Positions 26,398-34,589 of a stretch of DNA of 62,930 bases are shown piece by piece (the first letter of the stretch is position 1; every line of letters begins with the position of its first letter). Origin of the DNA: Rhodococcoides kyotonense (GTDB taxonomy: Bacteria > Actinomycetota > Actinomycetes > Mycobacteriales > Mycobacteriaceae). The notes beneath the pieces were generated by a model that was given only the letters and a program-made list of their open reading frames with translations, had not been told where the DNA came from and made no database searches. Where the stretch lies: contig NZ_LVHI01000019.1 of NCBI RefSeq assembly GCF_001645385.1, positions 14,522 through 77,451 of the forward strand, read 5' to 3'. The translations under genes were made by a program, and so were the position numbers.

Positions 26398-28260
26398 ATG
26401 GCAGACATGACACCGACGATGTCCCCGGTTCGCAGGCTCGCTCAGCGGCTCGGCGAATCACGCGGCGCCAGGAACAGCGAAACCTTGGCCGCCGGATTTC
26501 TTCTCGCAGCGACACTTCTGGCGTTGCTGTGGGCCAACTCGCCGTTCGGCGACACCTACGACACTTTCTGGCACACCGAGTTGTCGATCTCGATCGGCGG
26601 TCACGGAATCTCGCTCGACCTCGCCCACTGGGTCAACGACGGCTTGATGGCCCTGTTCTTCTTCGTGGTCGGCCTCGAGGTCAAACGTGAATTCGCGATG
26701 GGCGAGCTGACCGACCGCTCTCGCGCGAGCATCCCGATCGTCGCCGCCCTCGCCGGACTCGCGGTGCCCGCCGTGTTGTTCCTGCTGCTGAACCCGTCCG
26801 GCGAAGCGGCAGGCGCGTGGGGCGTCGTCATCTCGACCGACACCGCATTCGTTCTCGGCGCGCTCGCCGTCGTCGGACCCAAGAAGGCGGCGCGCCTGCG
26901 CATCTTCCTGCTGACGCTCGCCGTCGCAGACGACGTCGGCGCGCTTGCAATCATCGCGTTCTTCTACACCGACGACCTCGACATCGGTGCGCTCGCACTG
27001 GCATTCGTCGGACTCGCAGCGATCGCGCTGCTGCGCAAACTCCAAGTATGGCGCGGCATCAGTTATTTCGTCGTTTCGGTCGCCACCTGGGTCGCGTTCT
27101 ACGAATCGGGTGTTCACCCGACGCTCGCCGGCGTCATGATCGCATTGATTCTTCCGGTCTACCCGCCGCGTCGACGCGAGGTCGAGCGCGCCGCCGATCT
27201 GACCCGCGCGTTCCGTCAGTCACCGAACCCGGAGTACGCGCGGGCCGCGAGACTCGGCCTGGATCAAGCGGTTTCGGTCAACGAACGTCTCATGCGGCTG
27301 TACCAGCCGTACACCGCGTTCATCATCGTGCCGATCTTCGCGCTGGCCAACGCAGGCGTTCCACTGAGCGGCGAGACGCTCCGGGCTGCCGCCACGTCCC
27401 CGTTGACGTGGGGAATCGTCGTCGGTCTCGTCCTCGGAAAGCTCATCGGCATCACCGGTGCCGCAGCGATCTTCTCGAAGATTCGTCCCGACGCCCTCGC
27501 ACCGGGACTCACGTTGTCGCACATCGCGGGCGGCGCCGCGCTGTCCGGAATCGGGTTCACGATCTCGCTGTTCATCGTCGACCTGGCCCTCGACGACGAA
27601 CTGCTCGCCGACGAGGCCCGCGTGGGCGTCCTGGCGGCGTCGGTCATCGCCGCCGCTCTGGGGTGGTTGCTGTTCCGTATCGACGAACGAGTCCACCCGC
27701 CGCGTAAAGAGATGTCGCACAAGATTCTTCGAGGCGTGGACCCGAAACGCGATCACATTCGCGGCCCCGTCGATGCACCGCTGACCATCGTCGAGTACGG
27801 CGACTTCGAATGCCCGTTCTGCAGCAAGGCGACCGGCAGCATCAAGGAAGTGCGAGCACACTTCGGTGACGATGTGCGCTATATCTTCCGCCATCTGCCG
27901 CTCGACGACTACCACCCGCATGCGCGGTATGCCGCTCAGGCGAGCGAAGCGGCTGCGGCACAGGGAAAGTTCTGGGAGATGGCCGACGTGCTGTTCACCA
28001 ACAGCGACGCGCTGTTGCCCGAGGACATCGACCGCTACGCCGAAGAACTCGGGCTCGACATGGAACGGTTCGAGGAAGACCTACGCACCGGCGACTACGT
28101 GGTCCGCGTCGAGGACGACGAGCTCGACGCCAAATCCAGTGACGTCGAGGGAACTCCCACGTTCTATCTCGGCATCGGCGACAAGGATCTGATTCGGCAC
28201 ACGGGACCGTACGACGCCGCGTCGCTCATCCGGGAGTTGGAGGTGGCGCGGACGGTCTAG
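26398..28260 (+). CDS. nhaA: NhaA-type Na+/H+ antiporter fused to a thioredoxin-like domain
   Basis: 620 residues. Residues 1-430 are an NhaA antiporter with about twelve helices, including the paired Asp motif [12 protein letters not shown] and DTAFVLGAL. Residues 455-620 are a DsbA-like thioredoxin domain with the active-site motif FECPFCSKA and the cis-Pro loop EGTPTFYLG. This fusion is known in actinobacteria; the thioredoxin part may regulate or fold the transporter, but this is unproven. The membrane topology would put the thioredoxin domain after helix 12, most likely in the cytoplasm. AGGGGAA stands 10 bases before ATG 26398. Confidence 0.88.
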   Translation: MADMTPTMSPVRRLAQRLGESRGARNSETLAAGFLLAATLLALLWANSPFGDTYDTFWHTELSISIGGHGISLDLAHWVNDGLMALFFFVVGLEVKREFAMGELTDRSRASIPIVAALAGLAVPAVLFLLLNPSGEAAGAWGVVISTDTAFVLGALAVVGPKKAARLRIFLLTLAVADDVGALAIIAFFYTDDLDIGALALAFVGLAAIALLRKLQVWRGISYFVVSVATWVAFYESGVHPTLAGVMIALILPVYPPRRREVERAADLTRAFRQSPNPEYARAARLGLDQAVSVNERLMRLYQPYTAFIIVPIFALANAGVPLSGETLRAAATSPLTWGIVVGLVLGKLIGITGAAAIFSKIRPDALAPGLTLSHIAGGAALSGIGFTISLFIVDLALDDELLADEARVGVLAASVIAAALGWLLFRIDERVHPPRKEMSHKILRGVDPKRDHIRGPVDAPLTIVEYGDFECPFCSKATGSIKEVRAHFGDDVRYIFRHLPLDDYHPHARYAAQASEAAAAQGKFWEMADVLFTNSDALLPEDIDRYAEELGLDMERFEEDLRTGDYVVRVEDDELDAKSSDVEGTPTFYLGIGDKDLIRHTGPYDAASLIRELEVARTV

Positions 28261-28263
28261 CCG

Positions 28264-29346
28264 CTACTCGACGCGATTGCCCTGTTCGTCCCAATGCTCG
28301 GCGACTTTCTTCGACGGCTGTACGCGAGGAGGTTCGCCGGGCATCTTGGGGTAGTCCGGCGGAAAGTTGAGCTCTCCGCCGGGCAACGTCTCCCACAGGT
28401 GCAGAAGCGGTTCCAGCGAGTAGGACTCGCCGTCCATGTTCTCCCACGGATCCCCGTCGGCCAGGTAGTCGCGCACGGTGACGATGTTGTAGTCGCGGGG
28501 ATCGGTGACGGACTTCAGGTGCTCCCACGTCATCGGCGTGCTGACGGGCGCCCCCGACTTGGCCCGAAGGCTCCACGCACTCGCGATGGTGCGGTCGCGG
28601 TTGTTCTGGTTGAAGTCGAGGAAGATACGTTCTCCGCGTTCCTCTTTCCACCACTTCGTCGTGACGCCGTCGTCGCGGCGTTCGAGTTCGCGTCCGAGTC
28701 CGATGGCCGCGTGCCGCACCTGTTCGAACGTGTACTCCGGCCTGATGCGGACGTAGATGTGAATTCCTCTGTTGCCGCTCGTCTTCGGGTAGCCGCGTAG
28801 TCCCAGTTCCTCGAGAAGCTCGCGGGTCACCTCGGCCACGCGTTGGGCGTCGGCGAACGTGGTGCCGGGCTGCGGGTCGAGGTCGAGGCGCAGTTCGTCG
28901 GGCTTGTCGACCTCCGGGCGTCGAACCGGCCACGGGTGAAACGTCAACGTGCCCATCTGTGCCGCCCACACCAACGCCGCCGATTCGCGCGGGCACAGCT
29001 CGTCCGCGGACCGGCCGCTGGGAAACTTGATCCCGACGGTCTCGATCCAGTCGGGAGCGCCTTTCGGCAGTCGCTTCTGATAGAAGCCGTCGCCCTCACG
29101 ATCCTGCGGTCCGACGGCGAGTCGCATGCCCTCCCGATAGCCGTCGGGCCAGCGTTCCATCGCCGTCGGACGGTCTCCGATGGCACGGATCAGCGGTTCA
29201 CCGACGGACGCGAAGTACTCGCACACCTGAACTTTCGTGATCTCGGGCGTGCGCTCGGTGGCCTCGTAGATGACGCGGTCCGGACTCGACACTCGGACCT
29301 CGCGTCCACCGGCCTCCACGTATGCGGGCGGAGTCTTCGACGGCAT
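28264..29346 (-). CDS. Prim-PolC, stand-alone LigD-type polymerase
   Basis: 360 residues. It is an archaeo-eukaryotic primase fold polymerase: metal motif LDLDPQPG (about residue 155), motif II TSGNRGIHIYVRI, and motif III FLDFNQNNRDRTIAS. Unlike LigD it lacks phosphoesterase and ligase domains. In mycobacteria the equivalent gene pairs with LigC and fills short gaps in excision repair. GGGAGG stands 6 bases before ATG 29346. That ATG overlaps the LigC stop (TGATG), so ligase and polymerase are translationally coupled. Confidence 0.9.
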   Translation of the reverse strand: MPSKTPPAYVEAGGREVRVSSPDRVIYEATERTPEITKVQVCEYFASVGEPLIRAIGDRPTAMERWPDGYREGMRLAVGPQDREGDGFYQKRLPKGAPDWIETVGIKFPSGRSADELCPRESAALVWAAQMGTLTFHPWPVRRPEVDKPDELRLDLDPQPGTTFADAQRVAEVTRELLEELGLRGYPKTSGNRGIHIYVRIRPEYTFEQVRHAAIGLGRELERRDDGVTTKWWKEERGERIFLDFNQNNRDRTIASAWSLRAKSGAPVSTPMTWEHLKSVTDPRDYNIVTVRDYLADGDPWENMDGESYSLEPLLHLWETLPGGELNFPPDYPKMPGEPPRVQPSKKVAEHWDEQGNRVE

Positions 29347-30389
29347 CAGTGTCCTCCCGCGATGACGTCCGCGACGTCGTAACTTGCCGGCACTTCCAGT
29401 TGGTCGTAGGTGCACGACGTCGGCTCACGGTCCGGACGCCAGCGCAGGAACCGTGCCGCGTGCCGCAGCCGTTCCCCTTCCATCTGGTCGTACGCCACCT
29501 CGACGACGCGCTCGATACGCAGCGGCACCCAGCTGCGGTCCTTGTTCGACGTCCACCGGTTGGGTTCGGCGGACTTCGGGTCCTCGCCGGTGCGCAGTGG
29601 CTGCAGTTCTTCGAGCAGTTCGACGCGCCGCTTGTCGGTGAACGCCGACGCCCCTCCGATCATGCGAAGTTGGTCGCCGTCGTACAGGCCGAGAAGCAGC
29701 GATCCGATTCCGTTGCCGGACTTGTGCACTCGATATCCGATGAGCGCGCAATCGGCCGTCCGCGCATGCTTGACCTTGATCATCTCGCGCTTGTTCGGCA
29801 GGTAGACGCCGTCGAGCTTCTTCGCGACGACACCGTCGAGGCCTGCGCCTTCGAACTGTTCCAACCATCGCTCCCCGGTGGCCGCGTCGTCGGTCGCGCT
29901 GGTGACCTGGCATCGGTCGCCGCCGGAGGCCGCGTCGAGCATGCGCCTGCGGCGTTCGTCGAACGGCGTGTTCATCAGGTCGTCGGACCCGAGCGCCAGG
30001 AGATCGAACGCGACGAACATCGACGGAGTCTTCTCCGCCAACATGTTCACGCGGCTCTCCGCGGGATGGATCCGCTCGGACAACGCGTCCCAGTCGAGAC
30101 GCGTGCGGCCGTCGATCTCACGGGGCACGACGATCTCCCCGTCGACCACGATCCGTTCGGGAAGTTCGCGCTTGATGTCGGCCACCAGTTCGGGAAAGTA
30201 GCGCGCCAGATCCTTGCCGCCGCGCGATCCGAGAATCACCTCGTCCCCGTCGCGGAACACGATCGCGCGGAAGCCGTCCCACTTCGGCTCGTACGACCAC
30301 TGGGCCGGGCCGTCCGAGGGCTGCGGAGGCACCGCTTTCGCAGCTTTCGCGAGCATCGGTTGCAGAGGCCATTCCACCGGTAGGTCCAC
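29346..30389 (-). CDS. ligC: ATP-dependent DNA ligase LigC
   Basis: 347 residues. The adenylation motif is YEPKWDGFRAIVFR (nucleophile Lys about residue 37), motif III FVAFDLLALG, motif IV LDGVVAKKLDG and motif V IKVKHARTADC; an OB-fold follows. Length and the start VDLPVEWPLQPMLAKA match mycobacterial LigC. I chose the GTG at 30389 on that basis; an upstream extension is open but unlike the family. Together with the Prim-PolC gene it should form a gap-filling and sealing pair independent of LigD (52273). Confidence 0.88.
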   Translation of the reverse strand: MDLPVEWPLQPMLAKAAKAVPPQPSDGPAQWSYEPKWDGFRAIVFRDGDEVILGSRGGKDLARYFPELVADIKRELPERIVVDGEIVVPREIDGRTRLDWDALSERIHPAESRVNMLAEKTPSMFVAFDLLALGSDDLMNTPFDERRRRMLDAASGGDRCQVTSATDDAATGERWLEQFEGAGLDGVVAKKLDGVYLPNKREMIKVKHARTADCALIGYRVHKSGNGIGSLLLGLYDGDQLRMIGGASAFTDKRRVELLEELQPLRTGEDPKSAEPNRWTSNKDRSWVPLRIERVVEVAYDQMEGERLRHAARFLRWRPDREPTSCTYDQLEVPASYDVADVIAGGH

Positions 30390-30534
30390 GAACTCAATAC
30401 TGCCCCATCGCTCCGACACCGTCGCTGCAAACGGAATCGAACCGACGGGTTGGACGTCGGTGATGCTTTCGGGCGGTTGGTCGGATATTTTTGTTGCGCC
30501 CGTCAACGAAAGCACTCACAGCTAGGAACGATCG

Positions 30535-31149
30535 ATGACTCACTTCGGCCGAACGCTTCGTGGTGCTGCCCTCGCCGCATCCGCCTGTGCGTTGCTGGTT
30601 CTCACCGCCTGCGGTTCCGACGTCACTCCCCGTGCCGTTCCGGCCGACGACCTCGGCGCGATCGCCACGTCGACGACGTCCACCACGTCCGAACGCCCGA
30701 GCACACCTCCAGGACAGCAGGGTGAGGACATCGGTGGCGACGTCGACATCGACGTCGAGATCGGCGACTGCGTCGAACTCGGGGGAACGATGTCCGACGC
30801 GACGATCGACAACGCGACGTGCGGAAGCCAGGAATCCAACTACAAGGTGATCGCCAAGGTGCCGACCGGTGACCAGTGCTCGCCCGACGCGGACCAGTAC
30901 TACTACGAGACGTACGGGGGCGTCGAGCAGGGCGCGCTGTGCCTGGACGTGGACTGGGTGATCGGCGGTTGCATGGAGCTCTCCGGTGACGATCCGCTGC
31001 GCGCCGACTGCACCAGCCCCGGCAGCAACACGGTGCGCGTGGTCGAGATTCTGCCGAACACCACCGATGTCAACCAGTGCTCCGACCCGGCGGACAGTGG
31101 TTACGCTTACTCGGATCGCAACTTCATGGTGTGTGTCGAGGAGTTGTAA
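30535..31149 (+). CDS. LppU-like lipoprotein with internally duplicated domain
   Basis: 204 residues. Lipobox LTAC with Cys26 after a 25-residue signal peptide, then a Thr/Ser/Pro linker (TSTTSTTSERPSTPPG). The folded part contains two similar halves: GDCVELGGTMSDATIDNATCGSQESNYKV and, after a spacer, GGCMELSGDDPLRADCTSPGSNTVRVV, each ending in an acidic Cys-containing strand. The family resembles mycobacterial LppU, of unknown function, exposed on the outer face of the membrane. AGGAA lies 7 bases before the ATG. Only 6 bases separate it from the MFS gene, so they are probably co-transcribed. Confidence 0.78.
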   Translation: MTHFGRTLRGAALAASACALLVLTACGSDVTPRAVPADDLGAIATSTTSTTSERPSTPPGQQGEDIGGDVDIDVEIGDCVELGGTMSDATIDNATCGSQESNYKVIAKVPTGDQCSPDADQYYYETYGGVEQGALCLDVDWVIGGCMELSGDDPLRADCTSPGSNTVRVVEILPNTTDVNQCSDPADSGYAYSDRNFMVCVEEL

Positions 31150-31155
31150 CCAGGT

Positions 31156-32604
31156 GTGAGCAGCGCAGTGTCGATACCGCTTGCGTCCGCGCGCGGGCGC
31201 TGGATCGTCGCTGCCACGGTGCTGGGCTCGTCGCTCGCGATGCTCGACGCAACCGTCGTCAATGTCGCACTGCCCGCGATCGGCCGTGATCTCGGATCCG
31301 GAGTGGCCGGATTGCAGTGGACGGTCAGTGGTTACACGTTGTCGCTCGCGTCGCTGATCCTGCTCGGCGGATCGCTCGGTGATCGGCTCGGCCGCCGCAG
31401 AGTGTTCGTCTGGGGCACCGTCTGGTTCGCGCTCGCCTCCATCCTGTGTGGGCTCGCACCCAGCATCGAAGTGCTCGTCGCCGCGCGTGTACTGCAGGGT
31501 GTCGGTGCGGCGCTGCTGACGCCGGGCAGCCTCGCGTTGATCTCCGCGTCCATCGACTCCGACGATCGCGGCGCGGCCGTCGGCGCGTGGTCCGGACTCG
31601 ATGGGGTGGCGTCGGCGATCGGGCCGTTGCTGGGCGGCTGGCTCGTCGAGGTCGCGGGATGGCGATCGGTGTTCCTGCTCAACATCCCGCTGGCGATCGC
31701 CGTCGTGTGGGTCGCCGTGAAACATGTTCCGGAGAGCCGAGATCGGAACGCCGAGGGCCGTCTCGATCTCCTCGGGGCCGCGGTGGTGGCCGTCGCGCTC
31801 GGGCTGCTGACGTACGGGTTCATCGCATCGGAGTGGATCGTCGTCGGGTTCGGTGTCGTGGGGGTCGCCGCATTCTTCGTCGTCGAGGCCAGATCGCGGA
31901 ACCCTCTCGTGCCGCCGTCGCTCTTCTCGTCGCGCGTGTTCCTGGCCGCAAATCTCGTGACGCTCGCCGTCTACGCGGCGCTCGGCGGTGTCTTCTTCCT
32001 GCTCGTGCTGCAACTTCAGTTGGCACTGGGTTACTCGCCCATCGCGGCAGGCGTCGCGACACTGCCGATCACCGTCCTGATGTTGTTGCTGTCGGCGAGG
32101 ACCGGACGCATCGCGCAGCGGATCGGCCCGCGCATCCCGATGACCGTCGGTCCGCTCGTCGCCGCCGCGGGACTTCTGCTGATGCTACGAATCTCGCCCG
32201 GTGCGTCGTACGTCCTCGACGTCCTTCCTGCCGTCGTCGTGTTCGGTCTCGGCCTGTCCTTGCTCGTCGCGCCGCTGACCGGGGCAGTGCTGGGCGCGGT
32301 CTCGACCGACCGTGCCGGTATCGCGTCCGGCGTCAACAACGCCGTCGCCCGGACGAGCCAGCTGCTGGCCGTTGCGGCGCTCCCCGGTCTCGCGGGGATA
32401 TCGGGTGTCGACGACGACAATCCGGCACTGTTCTCGAACGGATTCCACACCGCGATGGTCATCAGCGCGGTCCTGCTCGTCGTCGGTGCCGCGATTGCAG
32501 CCGTCATGATCCGCGGCGAACGCAGGTCGGATCCCGAGTCCATGGAATGCCACGCGCGGTGCGATATGTCGTCACCGGCCGTGAGCCCGTCGGAACACCG
32601 TTAG
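31156..32604 (+). CDS. MFS drug-efflux transporter, DHA2 family
   Basis: 482 residues with about 14 membrane segments. Motif A GSLGDRLGRRRVF, motif B-like LVAARVLQGVGAALLTPGSLALI and the DHA2 motif D1 LDATVVNVALPAIGRDL (residues 29-45) are clear. Likely proton-driven efflux of hydrophobic or cationic drugs. GTG start with GAGGAG about 12 bases upstream inside the end of the lipoprotein gene. A tandem repeat (32611-32673) follows the stop. Confidence 0.86.
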   Translation: MSSAVSIPLASARGRWIVAATVLGSSLAMLDATVVNVALPAIGRDLGSGVAGLQWTVSGYTLSLASLILLGGSLGDRLGRRRVFVWGTVWFALASILCGLAPSIEVLVAARVLQGVGAALLTPGSLALISASIDSDDRGAAVGAWSGLDGVASAIGPLLGGWLVEVAGWRSVFLLNIPLAIAVVWVAVKHVPESRDRNAEGRLDLLGAAVVAVALGLLTYGFIASEWIVVGFGVVGVAAFFVVEARSRNPLVPPSLFSSRVFLAANLVTLAVYAALGGVFFLLVLQLQLALGYSPIAAGVATLPITVLMLLLSARTGRIAQRIGPRIPMTVGPLVAAAGLLLMLRISPGASYVLDVLPAVVVFGLGLSLLVAPLTGAVLGAVSTDRAGIASGVNNAVARTSQLLAVAALPGLAGISGVDDDNPALFSNGFHTAMVISAVLLVVGAAIAAVMIRGERRSDPESMECHARCDMSSPAVSPSEHR

Positions 32605-32610
32605 GGTCGC

Positions 32611-32673
32611 GGGAGTGGAGCCTGCAGGAACGACCCAATGTGACGGGAGTGGAGCCTGCAGGAACGACCCAAT
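32611..32673. repeat. Tandem copies of GGGAGTGGAGCCTGC repeat (family B)
   Basis: Two identical 29-base units (32611-32639 and 32645-32673) begin GGGAGTGGAGCCTGCAGG and end AACGACCCAAT, 34 bases apart. The first is also flanked by GGGTCG (32604-32609), which pairs with its CGACCC end, so it can fold as a hairpin. The same sequence occurs on the other strand at 44398-44457 and once at 51733-51756. It lies between the MFS and ilvD genes. Confidence 0.75.
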
Positions 32674-32719
32674 AGTGTCAACAGTGGATACAGCCCATCC
32701 GCGATAGGTCAGGAGAGTC

Positions 32720-34426
32720 ATGTCGACCGAGAACGAGTCACCGGACGTCAAGCCGCGCAGCCGCGATGTCACCGACGGCCTCGAGAAGACCGCGGCCCGC
32801 GGCATGTTGCGTGCCGTCGGAATGGGCGACGACGACTGGACCAAGTCGCAGATCGGCGTCGCCTCGTCGTGGAACGAGATCACCCCGTGCAATCTGTCGC
32901 TGGAACGACTCGCGAAAGCAGTCAAGGAGGGCGTGCACGCGGCGGGTGGGTATCCGCTGGAATTCGGCACGATCTCGGTGTCCGACGGCATTTCGATGGG
33001 CCACGAGGGCATGCATTTCTCCCTTGTCTCACGTGAGGTGATCGCTGACAGCGTCGAGACCGTCATGAGCGCCGAACGGCTCGACGGTTCGGTTCTACTC
33101 GCCGGGTGTGACAAGTCGCTGCCCGGAATGCTGATGGCCGCAGCCCGTTTGGACCTCGCGAGCGTGTTCCTGTACGCGGGATCCACGCTGCCCGGTTTCG
33201 CGACCCTGTCCGACGGCAGCGAGCACCAGGTGACGATCATCGACGCCTTCGAAGCCGTCGGTGCTTGCTCGCGCGGCCTGATGTCCCGCGCCGACGTCGA
33301 CACGATCGAACGCGCCATCTGCCCCGGCGAGGGCGCATGCGGCGGCATGTACACCGCCAACACGATGGCCAGCGCGGCCGAAGCGCTCGGAATGTCGTTG
33401 CCCGGCAGTGCATCTCCTCCTGCACCCGATCGTCGACGTGACCAGTTCGCGCACGCGAGCGGCGAGGCCGTCGTCGAACTGCTCCGACGCGGCATCACGG
33501 CGCGAGACATTTTGACGAAGGAAGCATTCGAGAACGCCATCGCGGTCGTCATGGCGTTCGGCGGGTCGACCAACGCGGTGCTGCACCTGCTCGCGATCGC
33601 TCACGAGGCGGAGGTCGAACTGAGCCTCGACGACTTCACCCGCGTCGGCTCCCGTGTCCCGCACCTCGCGGACGTCAAACCGTTCGGCAAGCACGTCATG
33701 ACCGACGTCGACGCCATCGGCGGAGTGCCTGTCGTCATGAAGGCGCTGCTCGACGCGGGGCTGATGCACGGTGATTGCCTGACCGTCACCGGAAAGACCG
33801 TCGCGGAGAACCTCGCTCACATCGCGCCGCCGGACCCGGACGGAAAGGTGTTGCGCGCCATGAACGAACCTATCCATCCGACCGGCGGCATCACCATCTT
33901 GAAGGGTTCGCTCGCCCCCGGCGGAGCCGTCGTCAAGTCGGCCGGATTCGACTCCGACGTGTTCACCGGCACCGCACGGGTTTTCGAGCGCGAACGCGCC
34001 GCGATGGACGCGCTCGCCGACGGCACCATCTCCGCGGGCGATGTCGTGGTCATCCGCTACGAAGGCCCCAAGGGCGGCCCCGGTATGCGCGAGATGCTCG
34101 CCATCACCGGCGCGATCAAGGGAGCCGGACTGGGCAAGGACGTTCTGCTTCTCACCGACGGCCGATTCTCCGGCGGAACGACGGGACTGTGCGTCGGGCA
34201 TGTGGCGCCGGAAGCCGTCGACGCCGGGCCTATCGCGTTCGTTCGCGACGGTGACCGCATCCGCCTCGACGTTGCCGAGGGAACCCTCGACGTGCTCGTC
34301 GACGACGCGGAACTCGAAGCGCGCAAACAGGGTTGGGCTCCGCTTCCTCCGCGCTACACGCGAGGAGTGTTGGCGAAGTACTCCAAGCTCGTGGGCTCGG
34401 CGTCGAACGGGGCTGTGCTGATCTAG
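32720..34426 (+). CDS. ilvD: Dihydroxy-acid dehydratase
   Basis: 568 residues, full length. It dehydrates 2,3-dihydroxy-isovalerate and -methylvalerate in valine and isoleucine synthesis. The three iron-sulfur cluster cysteines are in [15 protein letters not shown] and [14 protein letters not shown]; the Mg-binding and active-site C-terminal block [20 protein letters not shown] is intact. AGGAG lies 5 bases before the ATG. No other branched-chain genes are near. Its stop is followed by tandem hairpins (34430-34580). Confidence 0.95.
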   Translation: MSTENESPDVKPRSRDVTDGLEKTAARGMLRAVGMGDDDWTKSQIGVASSWNEITPCNLSLERLAKAVKEGVHAAGGYPLEFGTISVSDGISMGHEGMHFSLVSREVIADSVETVMSAERLDGSVLLAGCDKSLPGMLMAAARLDLASVFLYAGSTLPGFATLSDGSEHQVTIIDAFEAVGACSRGLMSRADVDTIERAICPGEGACGGMYTANTMASAAEALGMSLPGSASPPAPDRRRDQFAHASGEAVVELLRRGITARDILTKEAFENAIAVVMAFGGSTNAVLHLLAIAHEAEVELSLDDFTRVGSRVPHLADVKPFGKHVMTDVDAIGGVPVVMKALLDAGLMHGDCLTVTGKTVAENLAHIAPPDPDGKVLRAMNEPIHPTGGITILKGSLAPGGAVVKSAGFDSDVFTGTARVFERERAAMDALADGTISAGDVVVIRYEGPKGGPGMREMLAITGAIKGAGLGKDVLLLTDGRFSGGTTGLCVGHVAPEAVDAGPIAFVRDGDRIRLDVAEGTLDVLVDDAELEARKQGWAPLPPRYTRGVLAKYSKLVGSASNGAVLI

Positions 34427-34429
34427 CGG

Positions 34430-34580
34430 GCTCCCGCTCGTCGGCATCGGCTCCCGCTCGTCGGCATCGATGGACCGCGGCAACTGTCTAACGGTTACCG
34501 CGTGCCATCGATGCCGGAAGCGGTTCTGCATCGATGGACCGCGGCAACTGTCTAACGGCTATCGCGTGCCATCGATGCCG
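34430..34580. repeat. Array of tandem repeats and hairpins between convergent genes
   Basis: First come two perfect 20-base tandem units GCTCCCGCTCGTCGGCATCG (34430-34449, 34450-34469). Then two 53-base hairpin units (34464-34516 and 34528-34580), 64 bases apart; each has outer arms GCATCGATGG / CCATCGATGC around a core containing ACCGCGGCAACTGTCTAACG. The copies differ at two core bases. The array fills the whole gap between the ilvD stop and the MFS stop and probably acts as a duplicated two-way terminator. Confidence 0.75.
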
Positions 34581-34589
34581 GAAAGGGAA

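Noticed and set aside
30394..32013. 539-codon open frame on the minus strand antisense to the lipoprotein and MFS genes
   Set aside because: Composition is Arg/Asp/Gln/His-rich typical of an antisense frame in high-GC coding DNA, no family features, and the plus-strand genes are clear.
33400..33480. Suspected frameshift in ilvD around the [10 protein letters not shown] segment
   Set aside because: The sequence is unusual but in frame, and conserved motifs on both sides are intact, so no shift is needed.
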